64,000 nt of DNA. Source: Haloarchaeobius salinus. GTDB lineage: Archaea > Halobacteriota > Halobacteria > Halobacteriales > Natrialbaceae. The notes under the pieces are model-generated. The model was not told the DNA's origin. It did not search any database and saw nothing but the letters and a program-made list of their open reading frames with translations. Shown piece by piece: positions 17,301 through 25,883 of this stretch (positions are counted from its first letter, which is position 1; each line of letters opens with the position of its first letter). The stretch lies in NCBI RefSeq assembly GCF_024464185.1, contig NZ_JANHAU010000002.1:248001-312000 (forward strand), given 5' to 3'. A program made the position numbers and the translations under genes.

Positions 17301-17373
17301 CGTCCGGACGGAGATTTGAACTCCGGTCCCTGGCTCCGCAAGCCAAGAGGATAGTCCACTACCCTACCCGGAC
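17301..17373 (-). tRNA. tRNA-Arg (anticodon GCG)
   Basis: A complete 73-nt tRNA without encoded CCA. Acceptor strands GTCCGGG and TCCGGAC pair with one G-U; the anticodon stem TTGGC/GCCAG closes the loop TTGCGGA, giving anticodon GCG (codon CGC); the T arm is CGGAG-TTCAAAT-CTCCG. A TATA-like CTTATC lies 25-30 bp upstream on the minus strand. The 3' end is repeated twice downstream. Confidence 0.95.
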
Positions 17374-17530
17374 TCATCTACACGTTCCGCGGAGAAGGAT
17401 AAGAGGGTTACGATGTGGTGGGCCCGCGACGTGTGCGGGCATCTGTCACGCAGTTCGTCTCGGGTTCGCAACTGAAACGAGATTTTCACCGTGGGAAAGG
17501 GATTTGAAATTAGGGAACGTCGGTTGGAGT

Positions 17531-18208
17531 ATGAAGCGACGGGAGCTACTCACGAAAGCGGGTACAGTGGCGGCGATCGGATCGATTGCGGGCTGTATCG
17601 GCTCGCTGGAGACCGACGACGCCCCGGGCGGCGGCGGGGAGGACACGAGCACGCCGACCGACGGGTCCGGTGGCTCCGGCGGTGATGGCGGCGATGACGA
17701 AGGCGGCGACGACGGAGACAGCGGCGATGACGAAGGCGGCGACAGCGACGGCACGACCGACAGCGACGATGACTCCGACAGCGATGGCACGACCGACGGC
17801 GACGACTCGTCGGACTCGGACGTCTCGGACGATGGGGAGCCGACCAGTCCCGACCTGCAGTCCCGGGACATCACCACGACCGACACCGGCTGTGGCTCGA
17901 CCAGCGAGGCCGCGGTGACGTTCGACGGTGGCTCGTCGACGGTGCGCGTCGACGGCTCCATCATGGCGTCGGACCCGTGCCACGTCGCGACGGTCGAGCG
18001 TGCCGCGGTGTCCGACGGCACGCTCACGGTCGTCGTCGGTGTCGAAGCGGCCGACGCCGACGCGTGCCAGCAGTGTCTCGGACAGGTCCAGTACGAGGCA
18101 CGCTTCGCGTTCGCCGACGCGCTCCCGGGCACCGTCGAGGTCCAGCACGCGAGCCAGGGTGAGACGACGACGGTCACGACCGAGTCGCGCAACGTCCAGC
18201 CGCACTGA
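17531..18208 (+). CDS. Tat lipoprotein with acidic linker, function unknown
   Basis: A 225-residue predicted lipoprotein. It begins MKRRELLTKAG with a twin-arginine motif and has the lipobox SIAGC at about residues 20-24, after which the mature protein would be lipid-anchored outside the cell. A Gly/Asp/Ser-rich linker (about 30-110) leads to a small C-terminal domain (about 115-225) with three to four cysteines (TGCGST, SDPCHVAT, ADACQQCLG). The GTC-rich strand pattern suggests a beta-sandwich. A TATA-like TTTGAAAT sits about 25 bp ahead of the ATG. No known domain is recognised. Confidence 0.75.
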   Translation: MKRRELLTKAGTVAAIGSIAGCIGSLETDDAPGGGGEDTSTPTDGSGGSGGDGGDDEGGDDGDSGDDEGGDSDGTTDSDDDSDSDGTTDGDDSSDSDVSDDGEPTSPDLQSRDITTTDTGCGSTSEAAVTFDGGSSTVRVDGSIMASDPCHVATVERAAVSDGTLTVVVGVEAADADACQQCLGQVQYEARFAFADALPGTVEVQHASQGETTTVTTESRNVQPH

Positions 18209-18376
18209 CCGGGCACTGACCGACGGGCACGTGACCGTCCCGAAGTTCTTGAAGGAAGCCGCCCAAGCGTCGGGTATGTTCAGCCGGCGATGGACGCGAA
18301 AACCACCAGCAAGAGGCGACCGTCCACTGCAAGGACAACGCTTAAGCGACGCCCAACCCTGCGAAATTCTAGGATT

Positions 18377-19834
18377 ATGGGCGCTATAGAGGACGTCTAC
18401 GAGGACCTCGAGGCCGACGTCTCCTTCGAGGAGTTCGAGGAGGCCGTCGAGGCCAAGGTCGAGCAGATGGGGGGACTGGCCGACGAGGAGACGGCGGCGA
18501 TGCTCATCGCGCACGAGCTGCGCGACGAGGAGGTCAACGGCATCGCCGACGTGGCCCCGGGGATGGACGAGGTGAAGTTCCTCGCGAAGGTCACCGCCAT
18601 CGGCGACGTGCGGACGTTCGAGCGCGACGGTGACGACGCCGATGACGGCCGCGTCGTCAACGTCGACGTGGCCGACGAGACCGGTTCGCTCCGGCTCGCC
18701 TTCTGGGACGAGAAGGCCGCCGCCGCCGAGAACGAACTCGAGGTCGGGCAGGTGCTCCGCGTGAAGGGCCGGCCGAAGGAGGGCTACAACGGCATCGAGG
18801 TGAACGTCGACGAGGTCGAGGTCGACGAGGACGCCGAGATCGACGTGCAGATCCGGGACTCCTACCGCGTCGAGGACCTCTCGCTGGGGCTCTCGGACGT
18901 GAACACCAAGGGACGCATCCTCGACACCGAGTCCATCCGGACGTTCGACCGCGACGACGGCTCCGAGGGGAAGGTCGCGAACCTCACCCTCGGCGACCCG
19001 ACCGGGCGCATCCGCGTGACGATGTGGGACGGGCAGGCCGACACCGTCGAGGAGCTCTCGGCGGGGACGAGCGTCGAGGTCGTCGACGGCTACGTGCGCG
19101 AGCGCGACGGGAGCCTCGAACTCCACGTCGGCGAGCGCGGGGCCATCGAGGAGCTCGACGAGGAGATCCAGTACGAGCCGGAGAGCACGCCCATCGAGGC
19201 ACTGGAGCTCGACGAGACGGTCGACATCGCCGGCGTCATCCGGTCGGCGGACCCGAAGCGGACGTTCGACCGGGACGACGGCAGCGAGGGGCAGGTCCGG
19301 AACATCCGCGTGCAGGACGAGACGGGCGACATCCGGGTCGCGCTCTGGGGCGACAAGGCCGACTACAACATCGGACCCGGTGACAGGGTCGCCTTCGCCG
19401 ACGTCGAGATACAGGACGGCTGGCAGGACGACCTCGAGGCCTCGGCGGGGTGGCGTGCGAGCGTGACCGTCCTCGACGGTGCTGGCGACGCACCCGGTGG
19501 CGACGACGGCGACGGTGTCGACGAGCAGGCGACCGGACTCGACGCCTTCGCTGGCGGGGACGCGGACGACGGTGCTGACGGGACCGGGACGACCGACGAC
19601 GCGGGCACCGCGGTCGCCGATTCGGGCGGCGCAGGCGGCTCCGCTTCGGCGTCGCTCCAGGGCGAGGTCGTCGAGTTCACCGGCACCGTCGTACAGGCGG
19701 GTTCGCCGGTCATCCTCGACGACGGCGAGGAAACGATGAGCGTCGAGACGGACGCGGACGTCCACCTCGGCCAGGAGGTCACGGTCCGCGGCACGGTCTC
19801 CGACGGCACGCTCGACGCCGCCGACGTGTTCTGA
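18377..19834 (+). CDS. rpa2: Replication protein A-type single-stranded DNA-binding protein
   Basis: A 485-residue ssDNA-binding protein of the archaeal RPA family. After a helical N-terminal region (1-70) it has three OB folds, at about 70-165, 175-275 and 290-380, each showing the family pattern G-x-V-(R/N)-x-(F)D-R-D-DGSEG...V.N....D.TG.IR...W. An acidic linker and a short fourth strand-rich domain (about 430-485) close the protein. Haloferax volcanii Rpa2 has the same stand-alone form and also precedes the histone gene, which supports the symbol. No zinc finger or rpap gene is adjacent. It binds ssDNA in replication and repair. Confidence 0.85.
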   Translation: MGAIEDVYEDLEADVSFEEFEEAVEAKVEQMGGLADEETAAMLIAHELRDEEVNGIADVAPGMDEVKFLAKVTAIGDVRTFERDGDDADDGRVVNVDVADETGSLRLAFWDEKAAAAENELEVGQVLRVKGRPKEGYNGIEVNVDEVEVDEDAEIDVQIRDSYRVEDLSLGLSDVNTKGRILDTESIRTFDRDDGSEGKVANLTLGDPTGRIRVTMWDGQADTVEELSAGTSVEVVDGYVRERDGSLELHVGERGAIEELDEEIQYEPESTPIEALELDETVDIAGVIRSADPKRTFDRDDGSEGQVRNIRVQDETGDIRVALWGDKADYNIGPGDRVAFADVEIQDGWQDDLEASAGWRASVTVLDGAGDAPGGDDGDGVDEQATGLDAFAGGDADDGADGTGTTDDAGTAVADSGGAGGSASASLQGEVVEFTGTVVQAGSPVILDDGEETMSVETDADVHLGQEVTVRGTVSDGTLDAADVF

Positions 19835-19953
19835 GGCGGTGGTCCGGTCCCGGGCGCACCGAACGAGACCCACTCTGGCCTGCATCGACCGAGTCGCGGC
19901 CGATGCTGGCGTGACGGAAAACTACAAAGGGACGGGAGAACTCGGTTCAGGGT

Positions 19954-20385
19954 ATGAGCGTTGAGCTACCGTTCGCCCCGGTGGACTCCATCATCCGACG
20001 GAACGCAGGCGACCTTCGGGTCAGCGCCGGTGCCGCAGAGGAGCTGGCACGACGCATCCAGCTCCACGGTGCGGCGCTGGCGAAGGACGCGGCTGAGGTC
20101 GCCACGGCGGACGGGCGGAAGACGCTGATGGCGAGCGATTTCGGCGTCGAGGCGTCCATCGACAAGGACGAACTGGAGCTGCCGGTCGCCCCGGTCGACC
20201 GTATCGCCCGCCTCGACATCGACGACTCGTATCGGGTCGCGATGGACGCCCGCGTCGCGCTCGCGGACATCCTGGAGGACTACGCCGACAACGTCGCGGC
20301 GGCGGCCGCGACGCTCGCGCGCCACGCAGACAGACGCACCATCAAGGCCGAAGACATCGAGACGTACTTCGCCCTGTTCGAATGA
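19954..20385 (+). CDS. hstA: Archaeal histone doublet
   Basis: A 143-residue protein made of two fused histone folds. The first (about 1-68) starts LPFAPVDSIIRRNAG and the second (about 75-143) LPVAPVDRIARLDI; both keep the RhvSxxA-like second helix and the final T-I-K-A-E-D-I pattern. Haloarchaea encode such doublets, which act as chromatin or transcription-affecting proteins. It has no lysine-rich tail. A TATA-like CTACAAAG lies about 26-33 bp ahead. One base after its stop the deacetylase gene begins, so the two are one transcript. Confidence 0.92.
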   Translation: MSVELPFAPVDSIIRRNAGDLRVSAGAAEELARRIQLHGAALAKDAAEVATADGRKTLMASDFGVEASIDKDELELPVAPVDRIARLDIDDSYRVAMDARVALADILEDYADNVAAAAATLARHADRRTIKAEDIETYFALFE

Positions 20386-20386
20386 G

Positions 20387-21394
20387 ATGAAGTTCGGATA
20401 CAGCCCCCGCTGTCTCGAGCACGACACCGGCCCACGGCACCCGGAGACGCCGGACCGCCTGCGGGCCATCCGTGAGGGGCTGAAGCGCAAGCACAGCGTG
20501 GCGTACGTCGACCCCGACCCGGCGTCCGTCGAGACCATCACGGGCGTCCACGAGGCCGACTACATCGAGGAGGTCCGCCAGTTCTGCGCCGACGGCGGCG
20601 GCGACTGGGACCCCGACACGACCGCCGTCGAGGAGTCCTGGGTCGCCATGCTGAAGAGCGCGGGCAGTGCCCAGTGGGCCGCGACGAGCGCACTCGACGG
20701 CGAACAGGGCCGGAACACGCCGTTCTCGCTCGGTCGACCGCCGGGCCACCACGCCATCTACGACGACGCGATGGGCTTCTGTTTCGTCAACAACGTCGCC
20801 GTCGCCGCCCAGACCGCCATCGAGGAGCGCGACGTGGACCGCGTCGCCATCGTCGACTGGGACGTCCACCACGGCAACGGCACGCAGGACATCTTCTACG
20901 ACCGCGGCGACGTGTTCTTCGCGTCCGTCCACGAGGACGGGCTCTACCCGGGCACCGGCGACGTCGACGAGACCGGGGAGGACGACGGCGACGGGGCGAC
21001 GATGAACGTCCCGCTCCCCGCTGGCGCGGACACGAACGACTACGCCACCGTCTTCGAGCGCACGGTCGAGCCGGCGATCGAGCGGTTCGACCCGGGGCTC
21101 CTGCTCGTCAGCGCGGGCTTCGACGCGCACCGGCACGACCCCATCTCGCGGATGCGCCTCTCGACTGAGGGCTACGCCGTCCTCACCGCCCGACTCCGTG
21201 ACCTCTGCGAGCGCGTCGACGCGCCCATCGCGTTCGTCCTCGAGGGCGGCTACGGGCTGGACGTGCTCGCCGACGGGGTCGCCATGGTCCACGAGACGTT
21301 CGACGGCCGCGACCCCATCGACCCCGACGGCGAGGTCAACGAGGACGTCGCCGACCTGCTCGGCGAGGTTCGCGCCGCACACGACCTCGACTGA
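20387..21394 (+). CDS. Histone deacetylase/acetoin utilisation family hydrolase
   Basis: A 335-residue zinc deacetylase. The active-site features are all present: GRPPGHHA (tandem His), DWDVHHGNGTQD (zinc Asp and His), SAGFDAH (second zinc Asp) and LEGGYGLD with the catalytic Tyr. The family removes acetyl groups from lysine or small amines. The gene is fused transcriptionally to the histone gene (one base apart). In Haloferax volcanii the equivalent gene is reported to be needed for viability. Whether the histone itself is the substrate is an inference from position. Confidence 0.9.
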   Translation: MKFGYSPRCLEHDTGPRHPETPDRLRAIREGLKRKHSVAYVDPDPASVETITGVHEADYIEEVRQFCADGGGDWDPDTTAVEESWVAMLKSAGSAQWAATSALDGEQGRNTPFSLGRPPGHHAIYDDAMGFCFVNNVAVAAQTAIEERDVDRVAIVDWDVHHGNGTQDIFYDRGDVFFASVHEDGLYPGTGDVDETGEDDGDGATMNVPLPAGADTNDYATVFERTVEPAIERFDPGLLLVSAGFDAHRHDPISRMRLSTEGYAVLTARLRDLCERVDAPIAFVLEGGYGLDVLADGVAMVHETFDGRDPIDPDGEVNEDVADLLGEVRAAHDLD

Positions 21395-21427
21395 CCCACG
21401 GCGGTCGCCACCGACCGCGAACCGGCG

Positions 21428-22792
21428 TCAGGGCCGCGGCGAGAAGTAGACCGCCAGTTCTTCGCCGAACTCCTCCGCGAGCACCGCGACCTCGTCACCC
21501 ACGAGCACCTCGTAACCGTCCTGGAGCGCCCGCTCGACGCCCGCGCCGAGCGCCACGTCGAACAGCCGGTCGCTCCGGATGAACGCCGCCGCGCTCGTGC
21601 AGTCGCGTCCCCGCTCGACCACGTAGCGGTCGTCGTCGACGAACGGCCCGTACGGCGGCCTCTCGTCCATCCCGGCGTACTTCTCGTAGAAGCCGGTCGC
21701 GTGGTCGCGAACGTGGACGGGCGGGCCGGCGTGGCGTTCGACGGCCGGGCGCTCCGCCACGGCGAGTTCGACGAACAGGGCCGCCGTCTCGTCGGCCAGC
21801 GCGGTCGCCCGGAAGGTGTCGAACCCGCGCCGGTCGAGTTCGTCGGCGACGCCGTCCAGCGACTTCCGGAGCTGCGGCCAGAGCTGGTCCGCGACCACGT
21901 CCGGCGGGTCGAACCGCACCGCCACGGGTGTCGTCCCCCGAACGTCGAGGTGCTCGCGCACGTCGGCCGGCGAGAGCGGGTCGAGTTCGCGCGGCTCGAA
22001 CCGTTCCGGGTCCGGATCCGCGAGCAGCGCCCGCGCGTGGTGCTGGAACCGTGCCACGTTCGTCGGCGAGACCACCGCGGCCACGTTTCGCTCGGGGTCC
22101 GTCGGGTCGACGACGACGAGCGGGTCGTCGAACGACCGCGTGCCGTGGTCCTCCGGGTCGAGCTCGACCTGCGGGTGCCAGTCCGCCGCCGCCGCGACGA
22201 GCTCGCGGAAGCCGCCGTACCCGAGCACCAGGAGTTCGACGAGGTAGCCGGAGAACCCCTCCGTGCGGAGGTCGCTGCCGTAGACGCCGATGCCCTTGCA
22301 GAACGCCTTCGCGACGCGCACGTCGCCCGCAAGCTCGTCGTCCAGCCGTTCGCCGAGGTAGGCGTTGTGGAACGGGGTCCGGTCGACCGCCGACCGGATC
22401 TCCGTCGCGCTGTCGACGCGGAAACACGGCACGAGGTCCACGTCGAACCCCTCGTACTCGCCTTTCACGTACGGGTGCTCGGCGTACTCCTCGTGGCCGT
22501 CGGGCAGCACCGCGCGGCCGACCTCTAACCCGTACTGCTCCAGTGCCTCCCGGTCGATATCCGTCGGGAACCGCACGAACACGTCGATGTCGCGGTCGCC
22601 CGCCGTCCACGTCCCCCGGGCCGTGCTCCCGACCTGGACAACGTCGGCGTCCGCGACGCGCTCCGTGGCTGCTGCCTGCGCCCGCTCGACCAGCTCGTCG
22701 GCGACCGACCGGAGGCGCTCTCGCTCCGCGGGCGACGGATCCACCCGCTCGCGGACCGCCGCGACCGTCGCCTCGAAGGCGTCCTCGCTCAT
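21428..22792 (-). CDS. cca: CCA tRNA nucleotidyltransferase (class I, archaeal)
   Basis: A 454-residue archaeal CCA-adding enzyme. The nucleotidyltransferase signature GSTARGTWTAGDRDIDVFVRF is at about residues 52-72, with the catalytic Asp pair in DIDVF and a third Asp in FDVDLVPCF. The central domain and the C-terminal tRNA-binding arm (from about residue 290) are complete. It rebuilds the 3' CCA of tRNAs; fittingly, none of the four tRNA genes in this window encodes CCA. It is divergent from tRNA-Asn and convergent with the deacetylase gene. Confidence 0.92.
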   Translation of the reverse strand: MSEDAFEATVAAVRERVDPSPAERERLRSVADELVERAQAAATERVADADVVQVGSTARGTWTAGDRDIDVFVRFPTDIDREALEQYGLEVGRAVLPDGHEEYAEHPYVKGEYEGFDVDLVPCFRVDSATEIRSAVDRTPFHNAYLGERLDDELAGDVRVAKAFCKGIGVYGSDLRTEGFSGYLVELLVLGYGGFRELVAAAADWHPQVELDPEDHGTRSFDDPLVVVDPTDPERNVAAVVSPTNVARFQHHARALLADPDPERFEPRELDPLSPADVREHLDVRGTTPVAVRFDPPDVVADQLWPQLRKSLDGVADELDRRGFDTFRATALADETAALFVELAVAERPAVERHAGPPVHVRDHATGFYEKYAGMDERPPYGPFVDDDRYVVERGRDCTSAAAFIRSDRLFDVALGAGVERALQDGYEVLVGDEVAVLAEEFGEELAVYFSPRP

Positions 22793-22875
22793 GCTCGCCG
22801 GATACTCGGCCGGCCCCTAAACGGATGTCGATGGGGTGGTGACACGGCACCCGGCCACGGTAAAGCGAAAGTCTC

Positions 22876-22882
22876 TTTATAT
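22876..22882 (+). promoter_or_regulatory. TATA box of tRNA-Asn
   Basis: TTTATAT, 29-35 bp ahead of the tRNA 5' end, a standard archaeal box A. Confidence 0.7.
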
Positions 22883-22910
22883 CCGGCAGGCCTACCTGAG
22901 AACGCGACGA

Positions 22911-22983
22911 GCCGTCATAGCTCAGTTGGTAGAGCACCACGCTGTTAACGTGGTGGTCCCAGGTTCGAGCCCTGGTGACGGCG
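22911..22983 (+). tRNA. tRNA-Asn (anticodon GTT)
   Basis: A complete 73-nt tRNA without encoded CCA. Acceptor GCCGTCA/TGACGGC pairs perfectly; anticodon stem CCACG/CGTGG closes the loop CTGTTAA with anticodon GTT; T arm CCAGG-TTCGAGC-CCTGG; discriminator G. Confidence 0.97.
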
Positions 22984-23127
22984 CTTCTCGCACTTTCACG
23001 TCGTGCAGCGCGCCAGCTTCGAGTAAGTGCACAGCTCCCGATGTTCCCACGAGCAACCAGGTTGAGCCACTCCCTGCCCGTACTTTCGACACGTCTATTA
23101 TCCCGGGTCGGGAACTACCGACCGTCA

Positions 23128-23238
23128 GGGCCCTTAGCTCAGCCTGGTTAGAGCGCTCGGCTCATATCGACCGTGGACTCGTGTCGGGTCCGGTCGTGGG
23201 ACACCGAGTGGTCGATGGTTCGAATCCGTCAGGGCCCA
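23128..23238 (+). tRNA. tRNA-Met (anticodon CAT), elongator type, with a 36-nt intron
   Basis: Acceptor GGGCCCT/AGGGCCC, anticodon stem CTCGG/CCGAG, anticodon CAT at 23163-23165, discriminator A. The anticodon loop is interrupted after position 37 by about 36 nt (23167-23202), the canonical archaeal intron site cut by the splicing endonuclease. The acceptor stem is not of the initiator type, and haloarchaeal elongator tRNA-Met is known to carry an intron. tRNA-Ile with a modified CAT anticodon is the main alternative. A TATA box TCTATTAT is at 23094-23101. Confidence 0.93.
23167..23202 (+). other. Intron of tRNA-Met
   Basis: The 36-nt insertion between nucleotides 37 and 38 of the anticodon loop. 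Its ends can base-pair with the anticodon stem region to make a bulge-helix-bulge, but the exact cut sites may differ by a base or two. Confidence 0.75.
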
Positions 23239-23393
23239 TCTAGGCGACACACGATTCTCCACCGTTCGGGACTCGGGTACTCTCGCCGGTCGAGGATCCG
23301 GGCTGATCTTCGACGCAGTTCGACGGTTCTGCGGGTATCTGGCACCTTCCCAAGAGTATTAATCGGTGCCGTGGGTACGTGGAGCAACGACGC

Positions 23394-25322
23394 ATGACCG
23401 ACCCCATCCGGGTCCTGCACGTCGACGACGAGCCGGCGTTCCTGGCCCTCACCAGCGAGTTCCTCGCTCGAGAGCTCGACGCAGTCGAGGTCGAGACGGC
23501 GACGAGTGCGACGGAGGCACTGGACCGTCTCGACGCGTTCGACCCGGACTGCGTGGTCAGCGACTACCAGATGCCCGAGATGGACGGGCTGGAGCTGCTG
23601 GAGGCGGTCCGCGAGCGGCGGCCGGAGCTACCGTTCGTCCTCTTCACCGGACACGGCTCCGAGCAAATCGCGAGCGACGCCATCTCGGCGGGCGTGACGG
23701 ACTACCTCCAGAAGGGGAGCGCGAACGAGCAGTTCCAGCTGCTCGCGAACCGGATCCGGAACGCGGTCGAGGCACACCGCACCCAGGCGGCGTTCGAGGA
23801 GTCCGAACGGATGTTCTCGACGCTCATCTCCAACCTGCCGGGCATGGTGTACCGGTGTCGGAACGCCCCCCAGTGGCCGATGGAGTTCGTCAGTCAGGGC
23901 TGTCTGGACCTCACCGGCTACCAGCCCGCGGTGCTCGAACGCGGGGAGGTGGTCTGGGGCGAGGACGTCCTCCATCCGGAGGACCAGGAGATGGCGTGGG
24001 GGACCGTCCAGAGCGCCCTCGAGGACGAGGAGTCGTTCGAGGTCACCTATCGCATCCGCCGGCGCGACGGGGCGGTACGCTGGATGTGGGAGCAGGGCCG
24101 CGGCGTGTACGGCGACGGCGGCGAGCTGCTGGCGCTCGAGGGGTTCATCACCGACGTGACCGAGCGCGTCCGCTACGAGCACCGGCTCGACGCGCTCAAC
24201 GAGGTGCTCGGCCGACTGCTCGAGACGGCGGACAGACACGAGTGCGCGTGGGTCGCCGTCGAGGCCGCCTGTGACTCGCTGGAGTTCCCCATCGCGTCGG
24301 TCAGGCTGTACGACGCGGACACGGACGAACTGGAGCCGGTCGCCGTGACCGACGCCACGGCGACCGAGCTGGCGGAGCGACTGGCGTTCCCGGGCGAGAA
24401 CGGCCCCGCCTGGGACGCCTACACCACGGGCGAGGTGCAGTGGTATCCCGACATCGCCACGGAGTCGGTGACCGTCGAGTCCCACGCGGACATCCGGTCG
24501 CTGCTCGTCCTCCCGCTCGGGGAGTACGGGACGCTCGTGCTCGCGTCGCCGACGCCCGACGACTTCGCGGAGACCGACCACAACCTCGCGCGCATCCTCG
24601 CGGCGAACCTGCAGTCGGCACTCGACCGCGCCGACCGCGAGCTGGCGGTCCGCGAGCGCGAGCGCGAACTCCGCGAGCAGAACGCCCGGCTGGAGGAGTT
24701 CACGAACATCGTCAGCCACGACCTGCGGAACCCACTCGCCGTCGTCCGTGGGCAGCTCGAGCTCGCGCGCGAGACCGGGTCCGACGAGCACTTCGACCGT
24801 GCGGAGGCGTCGCTGACGCGGATCGAAAACCTCGTCTCGGATATGCTCACGCTCGCCAAACAGGGGATGGTCGTCGGCGAGACCGAGGCGCTCTACCTCG
24901 AGGTCGTCGCCCGGCGCGCCTGGGGCGCGGTCGAGACCGACGGGGCCGACCTCGCGGTCGACGGCGACCTCGGGCTGGTCGCCGACCGGGGGCGACTCCA
25001 GCAGCTCCTCGAGAACCTGTTCGCCAACGCGGTCGAGCACGGGTCGGGAGACGACCCGTCATCCGACGGCACGGTCAGCATCACCGTCGGCGAACTCGAC
25101 GGCGCGTCGGGCTTCTACGTCACCGACGACGGCCACGGCATCCCCGCCGCCGAGCGTGATTCGGTGTTCGAGCCCGGATTCAGCACCGACGACCAGGGTA
25201 CTGGCTTCGGGCTGGCCATCGTCCAGCAGATCGCCAGCGCCCACGGCTGGTCGGTCGACGTCACCGCGAGCGACGCCGGCGGTGCCCGGTTCGAGTTCAC
25301 CGATGTCGAACTGACCGGGTGA
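23394..25322 (+). CDS. Receiver-PAS-GAF hybrid histidine kinase
   Basis: A 642-residue cytoplasmic sensor kinase. Order: receiver domain (1-125; acidic pair D11-D12, phosphoacceptor D57 in VVSDYQMP, conserved Lys in DYLQKGS), PAS (about 135-260), GAF (about 275-415), coiled coil, dimerisation domain with the phospho-His H442 in VSHDLRNP, and HATPase (about 530-640; N box in LLENLFANAVEHG, G boxes DDGHGIP and GTGFGLAI). All catalytic residues are intact, unlike the kinase at 41438. The ATG at 23394 is chosen because AGTATTAAT about 32-40 bp upstream is the likely TATA box. The signal sensed is unknown. Confidence 0.88.
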   Translation: MTDPIRVLHVDDEPAFLALTSEFLARELDAVEVETATSATEALDRLDAFDPDCVVSDYQMPEMDGLELLEAVRERRPELPFVLFTGHGSEQIASDAISAGVTDYLQKGSANEQFQLLANRIRNAVEAHRTQAAFEESERMFSTLISNLPGMVYRCRNAPQWPMEFVSQGCLDLTGYQPAVLERGEVVWGEDVLHPEDQEMAWGTVQSALEDEESFEVTYRIRRRDGAVRWMWEQGRGVYGDGGELLALEGFITDVTERVRYEHRLDALNEVLGRLLETADRHECAWVAVEAACDSLEFPIASVRLYDADTDELEPVAVTDATATELAERLAFPGENGPAWDAYTTGEVQWYPDIATESVTVESHADIRSLLVLPLGEYGTLVLASPTPDDFAETDHNLARILAANLQSALDRADRELAVRERERELREQNARLEEFTNIVSHDLRNPLAVVRGQLELARETGSDEHFDRAEASLTRIENLVSDMLTLAKQGMVVGETEALYLEVVARRAWGAVETDGADLAVDGDLGLVADRGRLQQLLENLFANAVEHGSGDDPSSDGTVSITVGELDGASGFYVTDDGHGIPAAERDSVFEPGFSTDDQGTGFGLAIVQQIASAHGWSVDVTASDAGGARFEFTDVELTG

Positions 25323-25373
25323 ACGAGTCACGCCGACCGAACGCTTTTCGGCGGGCCCGCCGACGATCAATCC

Positions 25374-25883
25374 ATGTCAGAGCACGTCCTCCGCCCGGCC
25401 GAGCGGGCGGACGTTCCGGGTGTCCAGCGCGTCGCCCGCGCCGGCTGGCACGCCGCCTACGACGACGTCATGGACCCCGACACCGTCGACGACTGCATCG
25501 ACGACTGGTACGACGCCGAGACGCTCGTCGAGGCCATCGAAGACGACGACGTCGACTACCTCGTCGCCACGGTCGACGACCGGGTCGTCGGCTACGCGTC
25601 GGTCGGCCCGACGGGGGACGACCACCCCGCGTCGGTCGCCGGGCTGTACAGCATCTACGTTCACCCCCGCTGCTGGGGGCAGGGCATCGGGACGTCGCTG
25701 TTCGAGCGCTGTGTGACCCGGCTCCGCGAGCGCGGCTTCGAGCGGCTCGTCCTCCGGGTCATCGCCGATAACGACGTCGGCATCTCGTTCTACCGGCGTC
25801 ACGGCTTCGAGCGGACCGGGGAGGAGACGGTCGAGCTGAAGGGCCAGCCCCTCACGGAGTGCGAGTTCGCCCGCGACCTCTAG
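25374..25883 (+). CDS. GNAT family N-acetyltransferase
   Basis: A 169-residue acetyltransferase with a complete GNAT fold. The acetyl-CoA-binding motif is HPRCWGQGIGTSLFE (Q/R-x-x-G-x-G), and the C-terminal strand-helix NDVGISFYRRHGFER is typical of the RimI-like/phosphinothricin-type subfamily. The substrate is unknown. It starts 51 bp after the kinase gene and may be read through from it. Its TAG stop shares the four bases CTAG (25880-25883) with the stop of the convergent DUF4397 gene. Confidence 0.87.
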   Translation: MSEHVLRPAERADVPGVQRVARAGWHAAYDDVMDPDTVDDCIDDWYDAETLVEAIEDDDVDYLVATVDDRVVGYASVGPTGDDHPASVAGLYSIYVHPRCWGQGIGTSLFERCVTRLRERGFERLVLRVIADNDVGISFYRRHGFERTGEETVELKGQPLTECEFARDL

